A DNA stretch of 38,731 nucleotides from Halorubrum californiense DSM 19288 (GCF_000336875.1 NZ_AOJK01000067.1:24189-62919); one strand, 5' to 3'; numbered from the stretch's first letter, positions 1 to 9,253 are shown. Notes: generated from the sequence alone by a model not told the origin. Numbers and translations are program-made.

Positions 1-2590
1 CCAGCCGGTCGGTGTCGGGGAACAGTGGCTCGCATGCAGCGAGCTTCTCTATCGTGTCGTCGTCGCCGGGGTAGACGGGAACGGAGACCTGCCAATCCCC
101 GGTCGACTCGACGAGGTCGTCCAGGTCGTCCCACCGATACTCGTCGAACGCTCGCCGGATCTCTTCGACGGTCTCGCGCTCATCGGCCGTTCTCGTCACT
201 ATCACGTCGACGGCGGGCCGCTCGTCGATGAGCGAGAGTCGCCCGAGCTGTTCGGCTTCTGCCCGCTCGAGGTATTCCACGTACTCGTCGGCACCGACGT
301 CACGCCCATCGAGCAGGTCGAAGTAGTGTTCGACGGCGTTTCGAGTAACGTCTGGCTCGGGCATCGGGTCACCGTCGTAGACCGTTGCCAGCGCTTGGCC
401 AGTCAATTTGGTGAGACTCTCTCCTCGACCGTAGACCGCGCTTGCGGGCGTTGTCTCGCGGTTCGGCGGCGGCGCGAGCTGCCAGACCGTCACGCGCCCA
501 CGGTTGCGGCCGTATGACCGGTTACACCGACCCGCAGCCTGCACGAGGCTGTCCATCGGCGCGAAATCGCGGATCACTTCGTCGAAGCTCACGTCGACGC
601 CTGCTTCGACCAGTTGTGTCGAGACAAACAACACTGGCTCACCCGCTTCGGCGAGGTCGGACGCCACGTCGATGAGGTGGCGTCGGTCACACGGCCGGTG
701 GCGTGTCGTGAGGTGGACCAACAGCGGTTGCCCCGAGCGTCGTCGACGGACCGCGTCAGCGAGCGTCCGCTCGGGTCGTATCGACTCGGTCGATCGGTCC
801 GCGTCGGTGAGTAGTTCGTCGTACACCTCGTTGACGTCCAGCGGTTCCGTCCTGTCATCCACCGATTCGGCGAGTTCGCGCGCACTGTCAATCGTGTTGC
901 AGATCGCCAACACCGAGTCGCCATTGTCGGCCCGGTTCGCGACGAGTTCACCGGCTCGGTCGTAAGGGAGTGCTGCTGACTCTGCGTCGTCACTCGTCTC
1001 ACTTCCTGTTTCGTTCTCCCCGGGAAGCATCGCGACCGCGGAGGGGTGTAGCACGAAGTCGAGCCGGTCCAGCTCAGCGTAGTACGGATCGGGATCCGAG
1101 ACGAGAGAGAACGGTTCTCGGTCTCCAGCAGAGAGGAGCTCGGGCTGTGTGGCCGTCATTGCGATCACCGATGCGCCGTACTCGTCGGTCAACAGTTCGA
1201 CCAGCCGGTCCACAAGCGGCCACCACTCGAGCGGCAGCGCCTGCGGTTCGTCAAGAACTACCACGCTCCCGTACAGCGAGGGGAGCTTCATCGAGCGGGC
1301 GTTTGTCGGCCCGGCCAAACTCTCGAACACCTGGACGAACGTCGTCACGACCATTCCCGACCGCCAGCTCTCGCCGAGGAGGGCGCCGACGTTCTCGACG
1401 GCGTCGTCGGCGACTGATTCGGGCTCGTCCGGCGGCGAGACGAGGGTATCCGCAAGGTGGTGATCGACGGTGAGCCGTTCGCCTCTCTCACCGGTCCCGA
1501 ACAGTTCGCGGCTCTGTTCAGCCACCTGATCGATAATGGAGGTGTACGGCAGTGCATAGACAAGACGCCCCTCGTTAGGGTTCGACGCCATCTCACTCCC
1601 CTCGAGCACTGTTAGGGCGGCGTCCAGTCCAGTGAGTGTCTTCCCCATGCCCGTCGGGAGCGTCAGCGTCGCGACGTTCCGATCGTCATCGACGAACTCT
1701 TTGGCGCGAGCGTGAACCTCCTGTCGAGCGTCCTCGCGCCGCTCGTTCATCTGTTCCGTGCGCGGGTCCAGCTCTGTCTCAGCGTTCTCAGTCTGGAGTT
1801 CGTCGATGTACGCGTCGATTTCTAGCCGCCCAGGGGTCGGCGACCGGTAGGCCTTCCGGCCGATTTCGATTCCGGTCGATAGGTACGCCGCGCTCGCCTT
1901 GTCGGCGAAAACGAGCGCACTCCAGACCTGTAGCACTGACTCGTAGAAGCTGGGAGGAAGTTTCTCCGGTGCGGGGCGAAGTCGCCGGCCGCTACAGACG
2001 GCTTCCGCGACCCACGGGAGCTCGATGGCTGCATCGGAATCGGCGAGCCGTTCGTGGAACGTTTCCCAGTCTCCAGCACCGCCCGTCGCTCGGTCCACGA
2101 GTGCCTCAGCGAGTTCAGGAACCGTTTCGTCGATGTGTGCTGCCTGTTCGAGCGCGTCGGACCGGTAGAGTGTCTGTATCCGTCCGGACTGCTCGACGCT
2201 CGCTCGGTGCACGTAGTCGGCGGTATCGGGGAGGCGTCCGTGGTGTCTCGCGACGGCCAGAAAGCCGACGAGCTGATCGGCGCCGTCGAACCCGCGTGCC
2301 TCCAACGCGTAGTGGGCGAGTAGCGCCGATATCGGGGCGTGGTGTTTCGGTCCAGCTGGCTGTGCGTCGTCCGAAAGGAGATGATCGCGGAACCACGCGG
2401 TCAATTTTCCGAAATCGTGGACTCGTGTCACCACCTCCGCCAACTCGGAGAGTGAGTTCCCCTCCGGCGTCTTGGCGTCGTCGGGGACGAGCCATCCGAC
2501 CCGCTCGCGGACGTCGTCGAGATGTTCTTCGAGTGGGATCTGTTCCCCGTCTGGTCCGATGTGTGACGGTCGGTCGGTGAAATCGACCAT
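1..2590 (-). CDS. cas3: CRISPR-associated helicase/nuclease Cas3 (type I-B), 3' end cut by window edge
   Basis: Cas3 is the nuclease-helicase that Cascade recruits to shred invading DNA. Reading from ATG at 2590, the frame stays open to base 1, giving 863 residues, so only the C-terminus is missing. The N-terminal HD nuclease domain shows HDFGK at about residues 58-62, followed by KHHAP and ARHHG histidine motifs. The SF2 helicase core shows PTGMGKT (Walker A, about residue 314), LDEPQ (Walker B box, about 447), MTATQ (motif III) and QAAGRCNR (motif VI). The start is preceded by a purine-rich GAGGGGG, a plausible ribosome binding site, and lies 20 bases after the cas5 stop. It is last of the five cas genes visible. 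In haloarchaeal I-B loci cas4, cas1 and cas2 usually follow, which here would lie beyond the left edge. HD and helicase are fused in one chain as is usual. Confidence 0.95.
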   Translation of the reverse strand, partial: MVDFTDRPSHIGPDGEQIPLEEHLDDVRERVGWLVPDDAKTPEGNSLSELAEVVTRVHDFGKLTAWFRDHLLSDDAQPAGPKHHAPISALLAHYALEARGFDGADQLVGFLAVARHHGRLPDTADYVHRASVEQSGRIQTLYRSDALEQAAHIDETVPELAEALVDRATGGAGDWETFHERLADSDAAIELPWVAEAVCSGRRLRPAPEKLPPSFYESVLQVWSALVFADKASAAYLSTGIEIGRKAYRSPTPGRLEIDAYIDELQTENAETELDPRTEQMNERREDARQEVHARAKEFVDDDRNVATLTLPTGMGKTLTGLDAALTVLEGSEMASNPNEGRLVYALPYTSIIDQVAEQSRELFGTGERGERLTVDHHLADTLVSPPDEPESVADDAVENVGALLGESWRSGMVVTTFVQVFESLAGPTNARSMKLPSLYGSVVVLDEPQALPLEWWPLVDRLVELLTDEYGASVIAMTATQPELLSAGDREPFSLVSDPDPYYAELDRLDFVLHPSAVAMLPGENETGSETSDDAESAALPYDRAGELVANRADNGDSVLAICNTIDSARELAESVDDRTEPLDVNEVYDELLTDADRSTESIRPERTLADAVRRRRSGQPLLVHLTTRHRPCDRRHLIDVASDLAEAGEPVLFVSTQLVEAGVDVSFDEVIRDFAPMDSLVQAAGRCNRSYGRNRGRVTVWQLAPPPNRETTPASAVYGRGESLTKLTGQALATVYDGDPMPEPDVTRNAVEHYFDLLDGRDVGADEYVEYLERAEAEQLGRLSLIDERPAVDVIVTRTADERETVEEIRRAFDEYRWDDLDDLVESTGDWQVSVPVYPGDDDTIEKLAACEPLFPDTDRL

Positions 2591-2609
2591 GACTACGCCC
2601 CCTCGCGGC

Positions 2610-3401
2610 TCACGAGAACATCCCCCGTCGACCGTCGACCTCGTGAGTCTTGACATCATGTGCTCGGAGTGGCTCCGCTCCAGTTGCGTACGCAATCGAC
2701 TGGAACGCTGTCGTCGTCCGACCACCTTCGTCGGCCGCCATAAACGCCGGTGACCGTTCGACTTTGACCTCCGTTTCAGGGGTAAGTTCGACGCTATCGA
2801 CGGCTTCGAGTACCGCCGAATCGACATTGGTAGTCTCGCTCTCGTGTGGCGTTACCTCGAACTCGCCGAGATACGTGACCTCTGCAAGATGCTCCGAGAG
2901 GCCGAGACTCGGCGGGTAGTAGGACGTCCCATCGCAGAGTCGGTCCTGCAGTCGGCCTCGGAGATCGTCGTTCGCGAGCTGAAGGTCGACACGGTAGGCC
3001 GGTTCGACCAGCACCTCGTAGTTGTGTTGCTGGCGGAGTTCCGACGGGTCCGGCATCGAGATCCGTGCATGCCCGCGGCTGGGCATCGTCGTCATGTGCT
3101 CTTTGGCCGTCGAGAGCGTGTTCATCGGCATATTGATCGCTCGGAGCTCGTCGATCGGCTCCACCGCGACAGCCGACACGTTCTGGCTGAACGCCTCGTA
3201 GTAACTGTCTCGGTCCAGTCCGAGCATCGCGGCGACGAGGCCGGCGACGGTCGTCCGGGGAATGATCCGGTACGTCTGTTTGACGATGTTCCCCTCAACC
3301 CGTCGAAAGTGACCCCACTCTCCGCGGAGTTCGAACGAGAGACACGTCTCTGGGAGCCCGTCGCCCTCGTCGGTCCAGCTCTCAAGTGACTCTTGGGCCA
3401 T
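2610..3401 (-). CDS. cas5: Type I-B Cascade subunit Cas5
   Basis: Cas5 is the RAMP-fold subunit that caps the 5' handle of the crRNA in the I-B Cascade complex. The 263-residue product begins MAQESLESW and has the usual N-terminal strand region (CLSFELRGEWGHFRRVEGN) and a following helix (TTVAGLVAAMLGLDR), as in Cas5h proteins. Length is normal for the family. The ATG at 3401 overlaps the cas7 stop (TGATG arrangement); an in-frame GTG one codon earlier (3404) is possible but less likely. It is sandwiched between cas7 and cas3, which fixes the assignment even though Cas5 sequences diverge strongly. Confidence 0.92.
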   Translation of the reverse strand: MAQESLESWTDEGDGLPETCLSFELRGEWGHFRRVEGNIVKQTYRIIPRTTVAGLVAAMLGLDRDSYYEAFSQNVSAVAVEPIDELRAINMPMNTLSTAKEHMTTMPSRGHARISMPDPSELRQQHNYEVLVEPAYRVDLQLANDDLRGRLQDRLCDGTSYYPPSLGLSEHLAEVTYLGEFEVTPHESETTNVDSAVLEAVDSVELTPETEVKVERSPAFMAADEGGRTTTAFQSIAYATGAEPLRAHDVKTHEVDGRRGMFS

Positions 3402-4519
3402 CACTTGGGCATCGTCGCGGCAGCCTCGTCGTAGACGTCGACGACCTCGACCGCGTCGCCGACAGCCTCGCGGAGCGCATCATAGAAGCCATGCTCGCTG
3501 GGCTTGTCGCCCGCAGTGTAGACCTCATCGCCGACGGTCACGTCGAGCACGTCGCTGGCGACGACACGAACGCGGGCGATACGGTCGGCATGGCGGCCCA
3601 ACCGGGAGACGAGCTCAGTCCCATCGAGCGTGAACTCTCGGACGTTTCGGAGTTCGTCCACAGGGGCCGAGCGCTCTTCGTCGATGTCGAGATCGCGAGT
3701 GAGCCCGCCGAGGTGGAAGCTCTCGTCCTCGTACTCTACACGGAGGTAGAGTCGTGGCTCTTGGCCGACCTTGCTCCGGCTGATGGTCTGGTTCTTGATC
3801 GCGCGCCACGGCAGGGTGTCCAGTCGCTCGACGTCCGCCTCGGAGAGCTTCGTGTCAGCGGCACCATTCTCGTCGACCAACCCATGAAACGCGATGAAGC
3901 CGTACTGAATGCGGTGGTCGTCGAGGTCGAACCCACCTTGTTCCTTCCCTTCTCCAGTCGCGATGACGCTAGTGAGGCTGTTGTACTCCTCGTTCTCGGT
4001 TACGGGGTGGAGCGTCTTCGCGGGCGAGAACTGGACAGGGCCGGTAAAGTGGTCTGGGAGGTAGTCCTCGAACCCCTCGTAATTCCCCTTCATGTCGACG
4101 CTCATCGTCGCGCCGAAATACCGTACGTCGGCGCTGGCGTCGAGGAAGGTGCCAAACACCTCTTCGCGGAGTTCGGCGGCCTCGTCGTCGTCCAGATCGT
4201 CGAGATCCCAGTCGTCGGGATCCAGTTCGCGCATCCGATCGGCGAGCAGGTCTTCACGCGAGGACTGCTTGCCCGCCTCGTTTTTGACGTTCCGCACGTA
4301 GACGCCGTGGCCGTCGTCGTCTAGCTGGTCGCGGAGGTAGCGCTTCAGCCGGACGTCCGTCACGATCGCCTGCTGGGTCTCGGGATCGATCCGCGGTCGA
4401 TTTGCCCCGCTCAGGGGGTTTCCATTCGGGTTGGCGTCGACAGCGTCGTAGCCGAAGACGATCTCGGAGCGGTTCGTTACGGGGTCGTAGCTGTCGTCGG
4501 CGTATGTATCGTCAGTCAT
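3401..4519 (-). CDS. cas7: Type I-B Cascade backbone subunit Cas7 (Csh2-like)
   Basis: Cas7 forms the helical backbone of Cascade along the crRNA spacer. The 372-residue protein starts MTDDTYADDSYDPVTNRSEI, then has the family's early core strand and loop with NPNGNPLSGANRPRIDPETQ, a DVRLKRYLRDQL helix and a FGATMSVD strand near residue 140. These are typical of Csh2/DevR-type Cas7. Length is normal. Its ATG overlaps the cas8b stop by 4 bases (ATGA), so the two are translationally coupled, which suits subunits of one complex. No catalytic activity is expected. Confidence 0.95.
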   Translation of the reverse strand: MTDDTYADDSYDPVTNRSEIVFGYDAVDANPNGNPLSGANRPRIDPETQQAIVTDVRLKRYLRDQLDDDGHGVYVRNVKNEAGKQSSREDLLADRMRELDPDDWDLDDLDDDEAAELREEVFGTFLDASADVRYFGATMSVDMKGNYEGFEDYLPDHFTGPVQFSPAKTLHPVTENEEYNSLTSVIATGEGKEQGGFDLDDHRIQYGFIAFHGLVDENGAADTKLSEADVERLDTLPWRAIKNQTISRSKVGQEPRLYLRVEYEDESFHLGGLTRDLDIDEERSAPVDELRNVREFTLDGTELVSRLGRHADRIARVRVVASDVLDVTVGDEVYTAGDKPSEHGFYDALREAVGDAVEVVDVYDEAAATMPK

Positions 4520-6666
4520 GCTTCTTCCTCCTCGGTTTCGGGCTGGTCGTCGGCCTGTTCATCGTCGCTACTCGCCCAGTTGTTCATCCCATAGGCGACC
4601 CCCAGCGAGTAGTAGAACCGGAGGTCTGTCGTGTCGAGTTCCCAATCGCCGTCGATGTCGATCTGGGGAAGCGTCGTTACCAGTCGGTCGACGACTTCAC
4701 GGTACATCGTCCCGGCCATGTTGTTCTCCCGGGAGTAGACGACGTTCTTGTCGAGCACGTCGCTCGCGAGGCGTTTCAGCTTCGACTCCGTGACGGCCTT
4801 GATCGGATACTGGTCGATCAACGTCGTCGAGCGCCCCTCGCTCACTTGCTGGTAGCCGGTTACTTGACCGACCAGTGCGCCGAGGAGGAAACTGCCACGC
4901 CGTTCAGGCTGATCCTCCGCGAGCGCCGGCGTCTGTTCAAGAAACTTTTCGAGTTTCGTCTCCCGAGCCGCGGCGACGTTCCCGCCGTCAGCTCGGGCTG
5001 GTGTGTCCTGTCGCATATCTTCTGTATGGTTGTGTGTCAACTGCCGCGGCTCTGAAACCGGTTCGTACGCGTCGCGTCCAGTGAGAAGCCCCGCTTCGGC
5101 GAGCGCACAGAGCTGTGCGTACTGTGCGGAGACACGGAAGCTCGGGAACTCCTCGCCCTCGTCCTCGAGCAGTCGTTCCACGTACTCTGTGAGCACCATC
5201 TCGACATCAAGCGGTTCGTCCGAGAGCACAGCCACGAGCGCACGGATCCGGTAGTCGTCGGCGCTGGCGTCGTCGTCATCGGCCGGCGCGAACGTCTGTT
5301 CGAAGTACCAACCGGTTGCGAGGATGCTCAGCAATGCCGACTCCTCCGGAACGAAGATATCCCAGTTGTCCGGTGTCGGGAACGCGGCTCGAAGCCCCGG
5401 ACCGGGGTGGTCGGCGTCACCCTCCGCGTCGTACAGCCACGACTGGAGTACCCGCTGGTGAGCTCTAGTGAGCTCGACGGGCGAGAATAGCGTCCCGTCC
5501 ATGCTGTCGCCGAACACGTCGAAGCGCTTCGTCTGGTGTTCCATCACCGCGGCGACGTAGAACCGGAAGCGTTCTCCCACTTCCTGTAGTCGCGGGGTGT
5601 CCTGATAGCTTCGGTAGGCGCTCTCTAGCGGGCTCATCTCTCCGGCGTGTACTAGGTCGTAGAGGAGTCCGTAGAGGTCCCTCGCGTCTGCCGGACCGAC
5701 CCGCCCGAAGAAGTACGGGAGGTAGTAGACGTTCGCTCCCATCGTGTAGTAGTCGCAGGCGTCGACGAACGTACTCGCGTTCATCAGCGTCACTGCAACG
5801 TCTTCCGAGACTGGGTGCGTCCGCCACGCCTCGTCTGGATCGAACCCGGGGAACTTCTCAAGCTGCTTGCCAAGGAAGTAGTTCAGCGGATCCTCTGCTG
5901 TCCCGACAGTCGGGCCTCGATTTCCGGTCACGAGATCGGTTGCCTCACCGATGGAGTCCGTAGCCTCTCCCTTCGAGACGAGCTTCGATCGCTTGCGCGC
6001 TCGCATTGCTTCGTTGAATACGGAACTCGCCTCACCCGGAAGGAGATACTCGCCGTCAGGCTCGAGTTTGACTGCGACGGTCGTGAGCGCCGTCGTCTTG
6101 CCGTCGAGCTGTTCGTCGACGGCTGTCTCGATGCGCTCTCTAAGTCCCTCACTCTCGCCGAGTTCGGCGAGCGCGTCGACGATCCATCCGTCTTCGTGAT
6201 CGGCGACAGCCTCTTGGATCACGTCGTCAGCTGCCCACGCGGTGAGTCGTTCGTGGAGATACTCCGCGACCTTCTCTGGCTCTTTGTTCTTGCCCGTTCG
6301 GTGGGTGACACTGTGGTCAAATCCTTTTGCGGCGTTATACCACGAGTGGGCGACTGCCTTGACTTTCTCCTCGCCGTAGCTCTCGACACCGATCGGTTGG
6401 TCGGGGTCGAGGCGGGGCTTGTCTCCACTCAGATCGACGCGGAGATAGAGTAGGCTCTCGGGCTCGTCGAACAGGTCGGTCGATTTTTCCGGCGTCAGGT
6501 AGGCTGCGTACTCGCCACCTCCGGCGGTTGCAAGCGTGTATAGACGCCCGTAGACGTACTGGAGATCGCGGAGCGAGGTGATCGGTCGATCAGGCAGCTC
6601 GCTCGCCAGCTTCTCGTCGTCGCTGTAACGCTTCTCGAACGTCGACGGCTCGGGGAGCAGACTCAT
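4516..6666 (-). CDS. cas8b: Type I-B Cascade large subunit Cas8b (Csh1-like)
   Basis: Cas8b is the large subunit of I-B Cascade, needed for PAM recognition and for recruiting Cas3. The product is 716 residues, close to the usual length for haloarchaeal Cas8b, and begins MSLLPEPSTFEKRYSDDEKL. Cas8b proteins are poorly conserved and I see no catalytic motif; the call rests on size, on the N-terminal LYTLATAGGGEYAAYLTPE-type region, on the tyrosine-rich central block (VYYLPYFFGRVG) and above all on position between cas6 and cas7. It overlaps both neighbours by 4 bases (ATGA). The C-terminus is acidic (ending EEEEA), a normal halophile feature. The small subunit (Cas11) of I-B is often made from an internal start in cas8b; I could not test that here. 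Confidence 0.93.
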   Translation of the reverse strand: MSLLPEPSTFEKRYSDDEKLASELPDRPITSLRDLQYVYGRLYTLATAGGGEYAAYLTPEKSTDLFDEPESLLYLRVDLSGDKPRLDPDQPIGVESYGEEKVKAVAHSWYNAAKGFDHSVTHRTGKNKEPEKVAEYLHERLTAWAADDVIQEAVADHEDGWIVDALAELGESEGLRERIETAVDEQLDGKTTALTTVAVKLEPDGEYLLPGEASSVFNEAMRARKRSKLVSKGEATDSIGEATDLVTGNRGPTVGTAEDPLNYFLGKQLEKFPGFDPDEAWRTHPVSEDVAVTLMNASTFVDACDYYTMGANVYYLPYFFGRVGPADARDLYGLLYDLVHAGEMSPLESAYRSYQDTPRLQEVGERFRFYVAAVMEHQTKRFDVFGDSMDGTLFSPVELTRAHQRVLQSWLYDAEGDADHPGPGLRAAFPTPDNWDIFVPEESALLSILATGWYFEQTFAPADDDDASADDYRIRALVAVLSDEPLDVEMVLTEYVERLLEDEGEEFPSFRVSAQYAQLCALAEAGLLTGRDAYEPVSEPRQLTHNHTEDMRQDTPARADGGNVAAARETKLEKFLEQTPALAEDQPERRGSFLLGALVGQVTGYQQVSEGRSTTLIDQYPIKAVTESKLKRLASDVLDKNVVYSRENNMAGTMYREVVDRLVTTLPQIDIDGDWELDTTDLRFYYSLGVAYGMNNWASSDDEQADDQPETEEEEA

Positions 6667-7469
6667 CCGTGGACCTCCGCCGCGGGTTCGCCGTACGGGT
6701 TGCGCTTCTCGACCAAGTTACAGAAGCCCAATCCCAGCGCATTTCGTTCCCCAAGCCCGCAGTCCAGCGCGAGGTTGAGGTGGCGTCGATGGTCATCGTC
6801 TCGGACGGTGTAGTTGAACTGCCACTTCGAGAGCACGAAGGTTAGCTCCTGGTCTGCGGTTACCTGGAGCGGGACGGCGAACGTCTTCAGTAGCTCGTAT
6901 CCCTCGAAGAGATCGCCCTCAGTGTCGCTTGGGCCGGGAAGGTATTCCGGGCTGAACAGATCGTGTTTCTGGTCGAGATTCGCTTCGACCTGCTCGCGCA
7001 GTGGCTCGATTGTGTGTTCTGGCTGCCAATACACCGCCTCTTCGCCGGGGTTCTCAATTCCATAATCATCACAACGCCATGGTGGGATGCGCACGAGGAG
7101 TCCAGTGCCAGTTTCGATCGTTCCGCTGCTCCCCGGTTCGCCGACATCCGGTGACAGTGACGTGAGTTCGTCGATATGGAACGGCATCTGGCCGATATTG
7201 AGCTCGCGATCGGCGGTCAGGTCTTCTGCAACATCGGCCAGTAGTTGCTCTTGGGGGGCCGAAATTAGCAGAGTTCGCTCGTCCCCTTCCTGCATATCTC
7301 CCGGCGGGAAGGGGTTACTGTAATTGAATCCTGGTGGGCGGTTTTCGTCATGACACTGTTCGTACTCCGTGTCTTGTAACGCTCGCCAGATCCGACCTCG
7401 GAGCTTGTGGTGATACGCGTTGTCGTATGCGGCATCAGCCCGCGCGTGTAACCGTGCTAGTAGTCTCAC
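6663..7469 (-). CDS. cas6: CRISPR RNA endonuclease Cas6
   Basis: Cas6 cuts the repeat part of pre-crRNA and, in I-B systems, releases mature crRNA for Cascade. The 268-residue product starts from GTG with MRLLARLHARADAAYDNAYH; the His pair at residues 20-21 in a YHHKLRGR segment is a candidate catalytic histidine by analogy with other haloarchaeal Cas6 proteins. Near the C-terminus is the glycine-rich RNA-binding loop, GLGERNALGLGFC, expected of the family. It is the first gene of the five-gene minus-strand operon and lies only 29 bases from the divergent start of the restriction gene at 7499. The GTG start is chosen because the N-terminal ferredoxin-like strand begins right there. Confidence 0.93.
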   Translation of the reverse strand: MRLLARLHARADAAYDNAYHHKLRGRIWRALQDTEYEQCHDENRPPGFNYSNPFPPGDMQEGDERTLLISAPQEQLLADVAEDLTADRELNIGQMPFHIDELTSLSPDVGEPGSSGTIETGTGLLVRIPPWRCDDYGIENPGEEAVYWQPEHTIEPLREQVEANLDQKHDLFSPEYLPGPSDTEGDLFEGYELLKTFAVPLQVTADQELTFVLSKWQFNYTVRDDDHRRHLNLALDCGLGERNALGLGFCNLVEKRNPYGEPAAEVHG

Positions 7470-7510
7470 AGTGTTATGTCGATTTACCCACTTATCCTAT
7501 GGTAATTATT
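7470..7510. promoter_or_regulatory. Head-to-head start region of cas6 and the Mrr-like gene
   Basis: Only 29 bases separate the GTG of cas6 and the ATG of the Mrr-like gene. On the minus strand an AT-rich ATAATTACC lies about 32-40 bases before cas6, inside the first codons of the other gene, and could be its TATA element. On the plus strand GTTATGTCG is a weak candidate for the other direction. Any promoters here must overlap the opposite coding region. Confidence 0.35.
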
Positions 7511-8539
7511 CTTTTCGCTGAGTTCATCCGAGATGGGCACCCAATTGCGGATATTGAGTCCTACCTCAATGACGAGGATCTCGAACTGTTTCGGACAACA
7601 TCCGACGACGATCTCGTCCACGTCTGGGGGACCTCAGTAGATGGGACGTGGCGGAACGTCGAGCGCAACGACATCGCGCTCGTCTACCACGATGGTGCGT
7701 TCGTCGCCAGGGGGCAAGTCCTCCAACTCCGACACGACCCCGACCTTGCGGAGTATCTCTGGAGAGAGAACGTTGAACACGGTCGCTGGAACGAAGAAAG
7801 TCCGTGGGAGTACATGACCTTCCTCACCGATATTGAGGAAGTCGACGTCGACATTGAGGAATTCAACGAACTCGTTGGCTATGACAAGACCTACCGCCCA
7901 CAGGGATTCACCCGGGTCGCTGACAAGCGCCTCAACCAACTCTCTGGCGAGGAGTCAGTCGAGACCGCCATTGCCGACCTGACCGATGCCGGCGAACGTG
8001 TTCACCCCGTCGACGATGAAGACGACGGACCAACTCCCGACCTCGCCGACCAGCTCCAGGCGGCCAGCACAGATGGGGACGCCCACGAGGAGTTTGAGAA
8101 ACTCGTTGCGAAGGCCTTCTCCCGGCTGGGCTGTGCCGCCGACTGGATCGAAGGAGGGGGTGACACCGACGTGGAGATCCGATCTCCCGAACACGTCGTT
8201 GTCGAAGTGAAGGCCCGAGGGAACGGACGAGTCAATTCGTTGGAAGTCACCAACGTAGACAAACACCGACGACAGCGTGGAGCCGATCACGCCATCGTGG
8301 TTGCTCCAGGCTTCGCCCCGAAAGTGATCGATAATGCCGAGACGACCGAGCTGACAACAATCGCCGTCGACGATCTCGTTGAGCTCCTCGATCGCCGGGA
8401 CGAGTATGCCGTCCCACCTGAGGAGATACTAGCCCTCTTGACACGCTCTGGGGCCTTCCAAGACGACAGACTCGATCTCCTCGATGAGTACATCCAGGAC
8501 CGGATCGATGCTGGAGAAACCCTGCTTGCGGTCATCTGA
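7499..8539 (+). CDS. EVE-like/Mrr-like restriction endonuclease, likely modification-dependent
   Basis: The C-terminal half (about residues 195-300) is an Mrr-like PD-(D/E)xK nuclease domain: EEFEKLVAKAFSRLG, then GGGDTDVEI, then VVVEVKARG, which supplies the D...ExK catalytic set, followed by RQRGADHAIVVAPG. The N-terminal half (about 1-150) looks like a PUA/EVE-type fold, with VHVWGT, NDIALVYHDGAFVARGQV and YRPQGFTRV. EVE-type domains bind modified bases, so a modification-dependent restriction enzyme is the best guess. The start is ATG at 7499; upstream in-frame codons lie opposite cas6 and are rejected. The gene is 346 codons, next to CRISPR-Cas, fitting a defence role. The nuclease call is solid; the EVE call is inference from pattern only. 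Confidence 0.75.
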   Translation: MVIILFAEFIRDGHPIADIESYLNDEDLELFRTTSDDDLVHVWGTSVDGTWRNVERNDIALVYHDGAFVARGQVLQLRHDPDLAEYLWRENVEHGRWNEESPWEYMTFLTDIEEVDVDIEEFNELVGYDKTYRPQGFTRVADKRLNQLSGEESVETAIADLTDAGERVHPVDDEDDGPTPDLADQLQAASTDGDAHEEFEKLVAKAFSRLGCAADWIEGGGDTDVEIRSPEHVVVEVKARGNGRVNSLEVTNVDKHRRQRGADHAIVVAPGFAPKVIDNAETTELTTIAVDDLVELLDRRDEYAVPPEEILALLTRSGAFQDDRLDLLDEYIQDRIDAGETLLAVI

Positions 8540-8563
8540 GCTCTCGAGTGTCCCGACGGAGCC

Positions 8564-8791
8564 GTGGAGACAGCGAAGGACGTCCGGTGGATCGTCGTGG
8601 GCATTGAGGACTCAAACGATATCCCAACCACCGAAGAGGTTCGATCCGCTCTCCAACTGCTCGCCCATCCAAGCGTAGGGGCCGTTGAGCAGGATGAAGA
8701 AGGGTATCGGGTGACGACTGACTACGAGAACGGGATCCAATTGGTTCGATCCCTCGGAGATATCGTTCAACCACCGAGAAGAGGGGAGTAG
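8564..8791 (+). CDS. Small hypothetical protein (75 aa)
   Basis: I do not recognise this family. The frame starts at GTG, 24 bases after the stop of the Mrr-like gene, and a short GGAG lies just before the start. The product (KDVRWIVVGIEDSNDIPTTE at the N-terminus) has an alternating strand/helix look and an acidic, haloarchaeal composition. It has no Cys and no membrane segment. It could be a co-expressed partner of the nuclease, or a remnant. Nothing supports a function. Confidence 0.4.
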   Translation: METAKDVRWIVVGIEDSNDIPTTEEVRSALQLLAHPSVGAVEQDEEGYRVTTDYENGIQLVRSLGDIVQPPRRGE

Positions 8792-9252
8792 ACCACCGGC
8801 CTCCGCGACGGTACCTCGCTTGTCTCTGTCTTCACCCTCCGGTGCTTCGAGTGTTTCGAGCTGTACGCCGACAGCGATCGACGCTGAAGTCCCAGCCGAT
8901 CTCACACACACACCACGTCTTCAAGTGTCTCCGATGACCAGACAGCCGTTCTAATTGTCGACCTCACACACCGCCGTACAAGTGTTCAAGTATAACCACC
9001 GATGCGATTCCGTACAATCTACTGTCGGACCTCTCGAGGCTAGTTCGTCGTCAGAACAGTGCGTCCAACAAACAAGACGCCAGTCGGGACCACCCACACT
9101 CCACTTTGAGCGAGCAATTCTCCGAGAGGTCTGCTGGAACTGAAGATACCCTCCGATATTTCCGGAGCAATCCCCGGTTAGATCGGCTGAATCAGGTGAT
9201 TATCGGGTGTTGAGAGCAGCGGAAAGAGGGGATTTGACTTTTGATTCACCCC
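8792..9252. other. Gene-free stretch left of the origin
   Basis: No convincing gene is seen on either strand. The short open frames have no start signal and no protein-like pattern. At 9153-9168 there is a degenerate copy of the origin repeat (ATTTCCGGAGC core), so the origin's outer boundary may lie here. Confidence 0.5.
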
Positions 9253-9253
9253 T

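Noticed and set aside
25-231. Arg-rich short frames at the left edge
   Set aside because: Shadows of cas3, whose minus-strand frame is open throughout and carries all Cas3 motifs.
3386-4324. Plus-strand open frame opposite cas7
   Set aside because: Shadow of cas7, which is fixed by operon context and overlaps.
8612-8911. Minus-strand frame opposite the 75-codon ORF
   Set aside because: Shadow; no start context.
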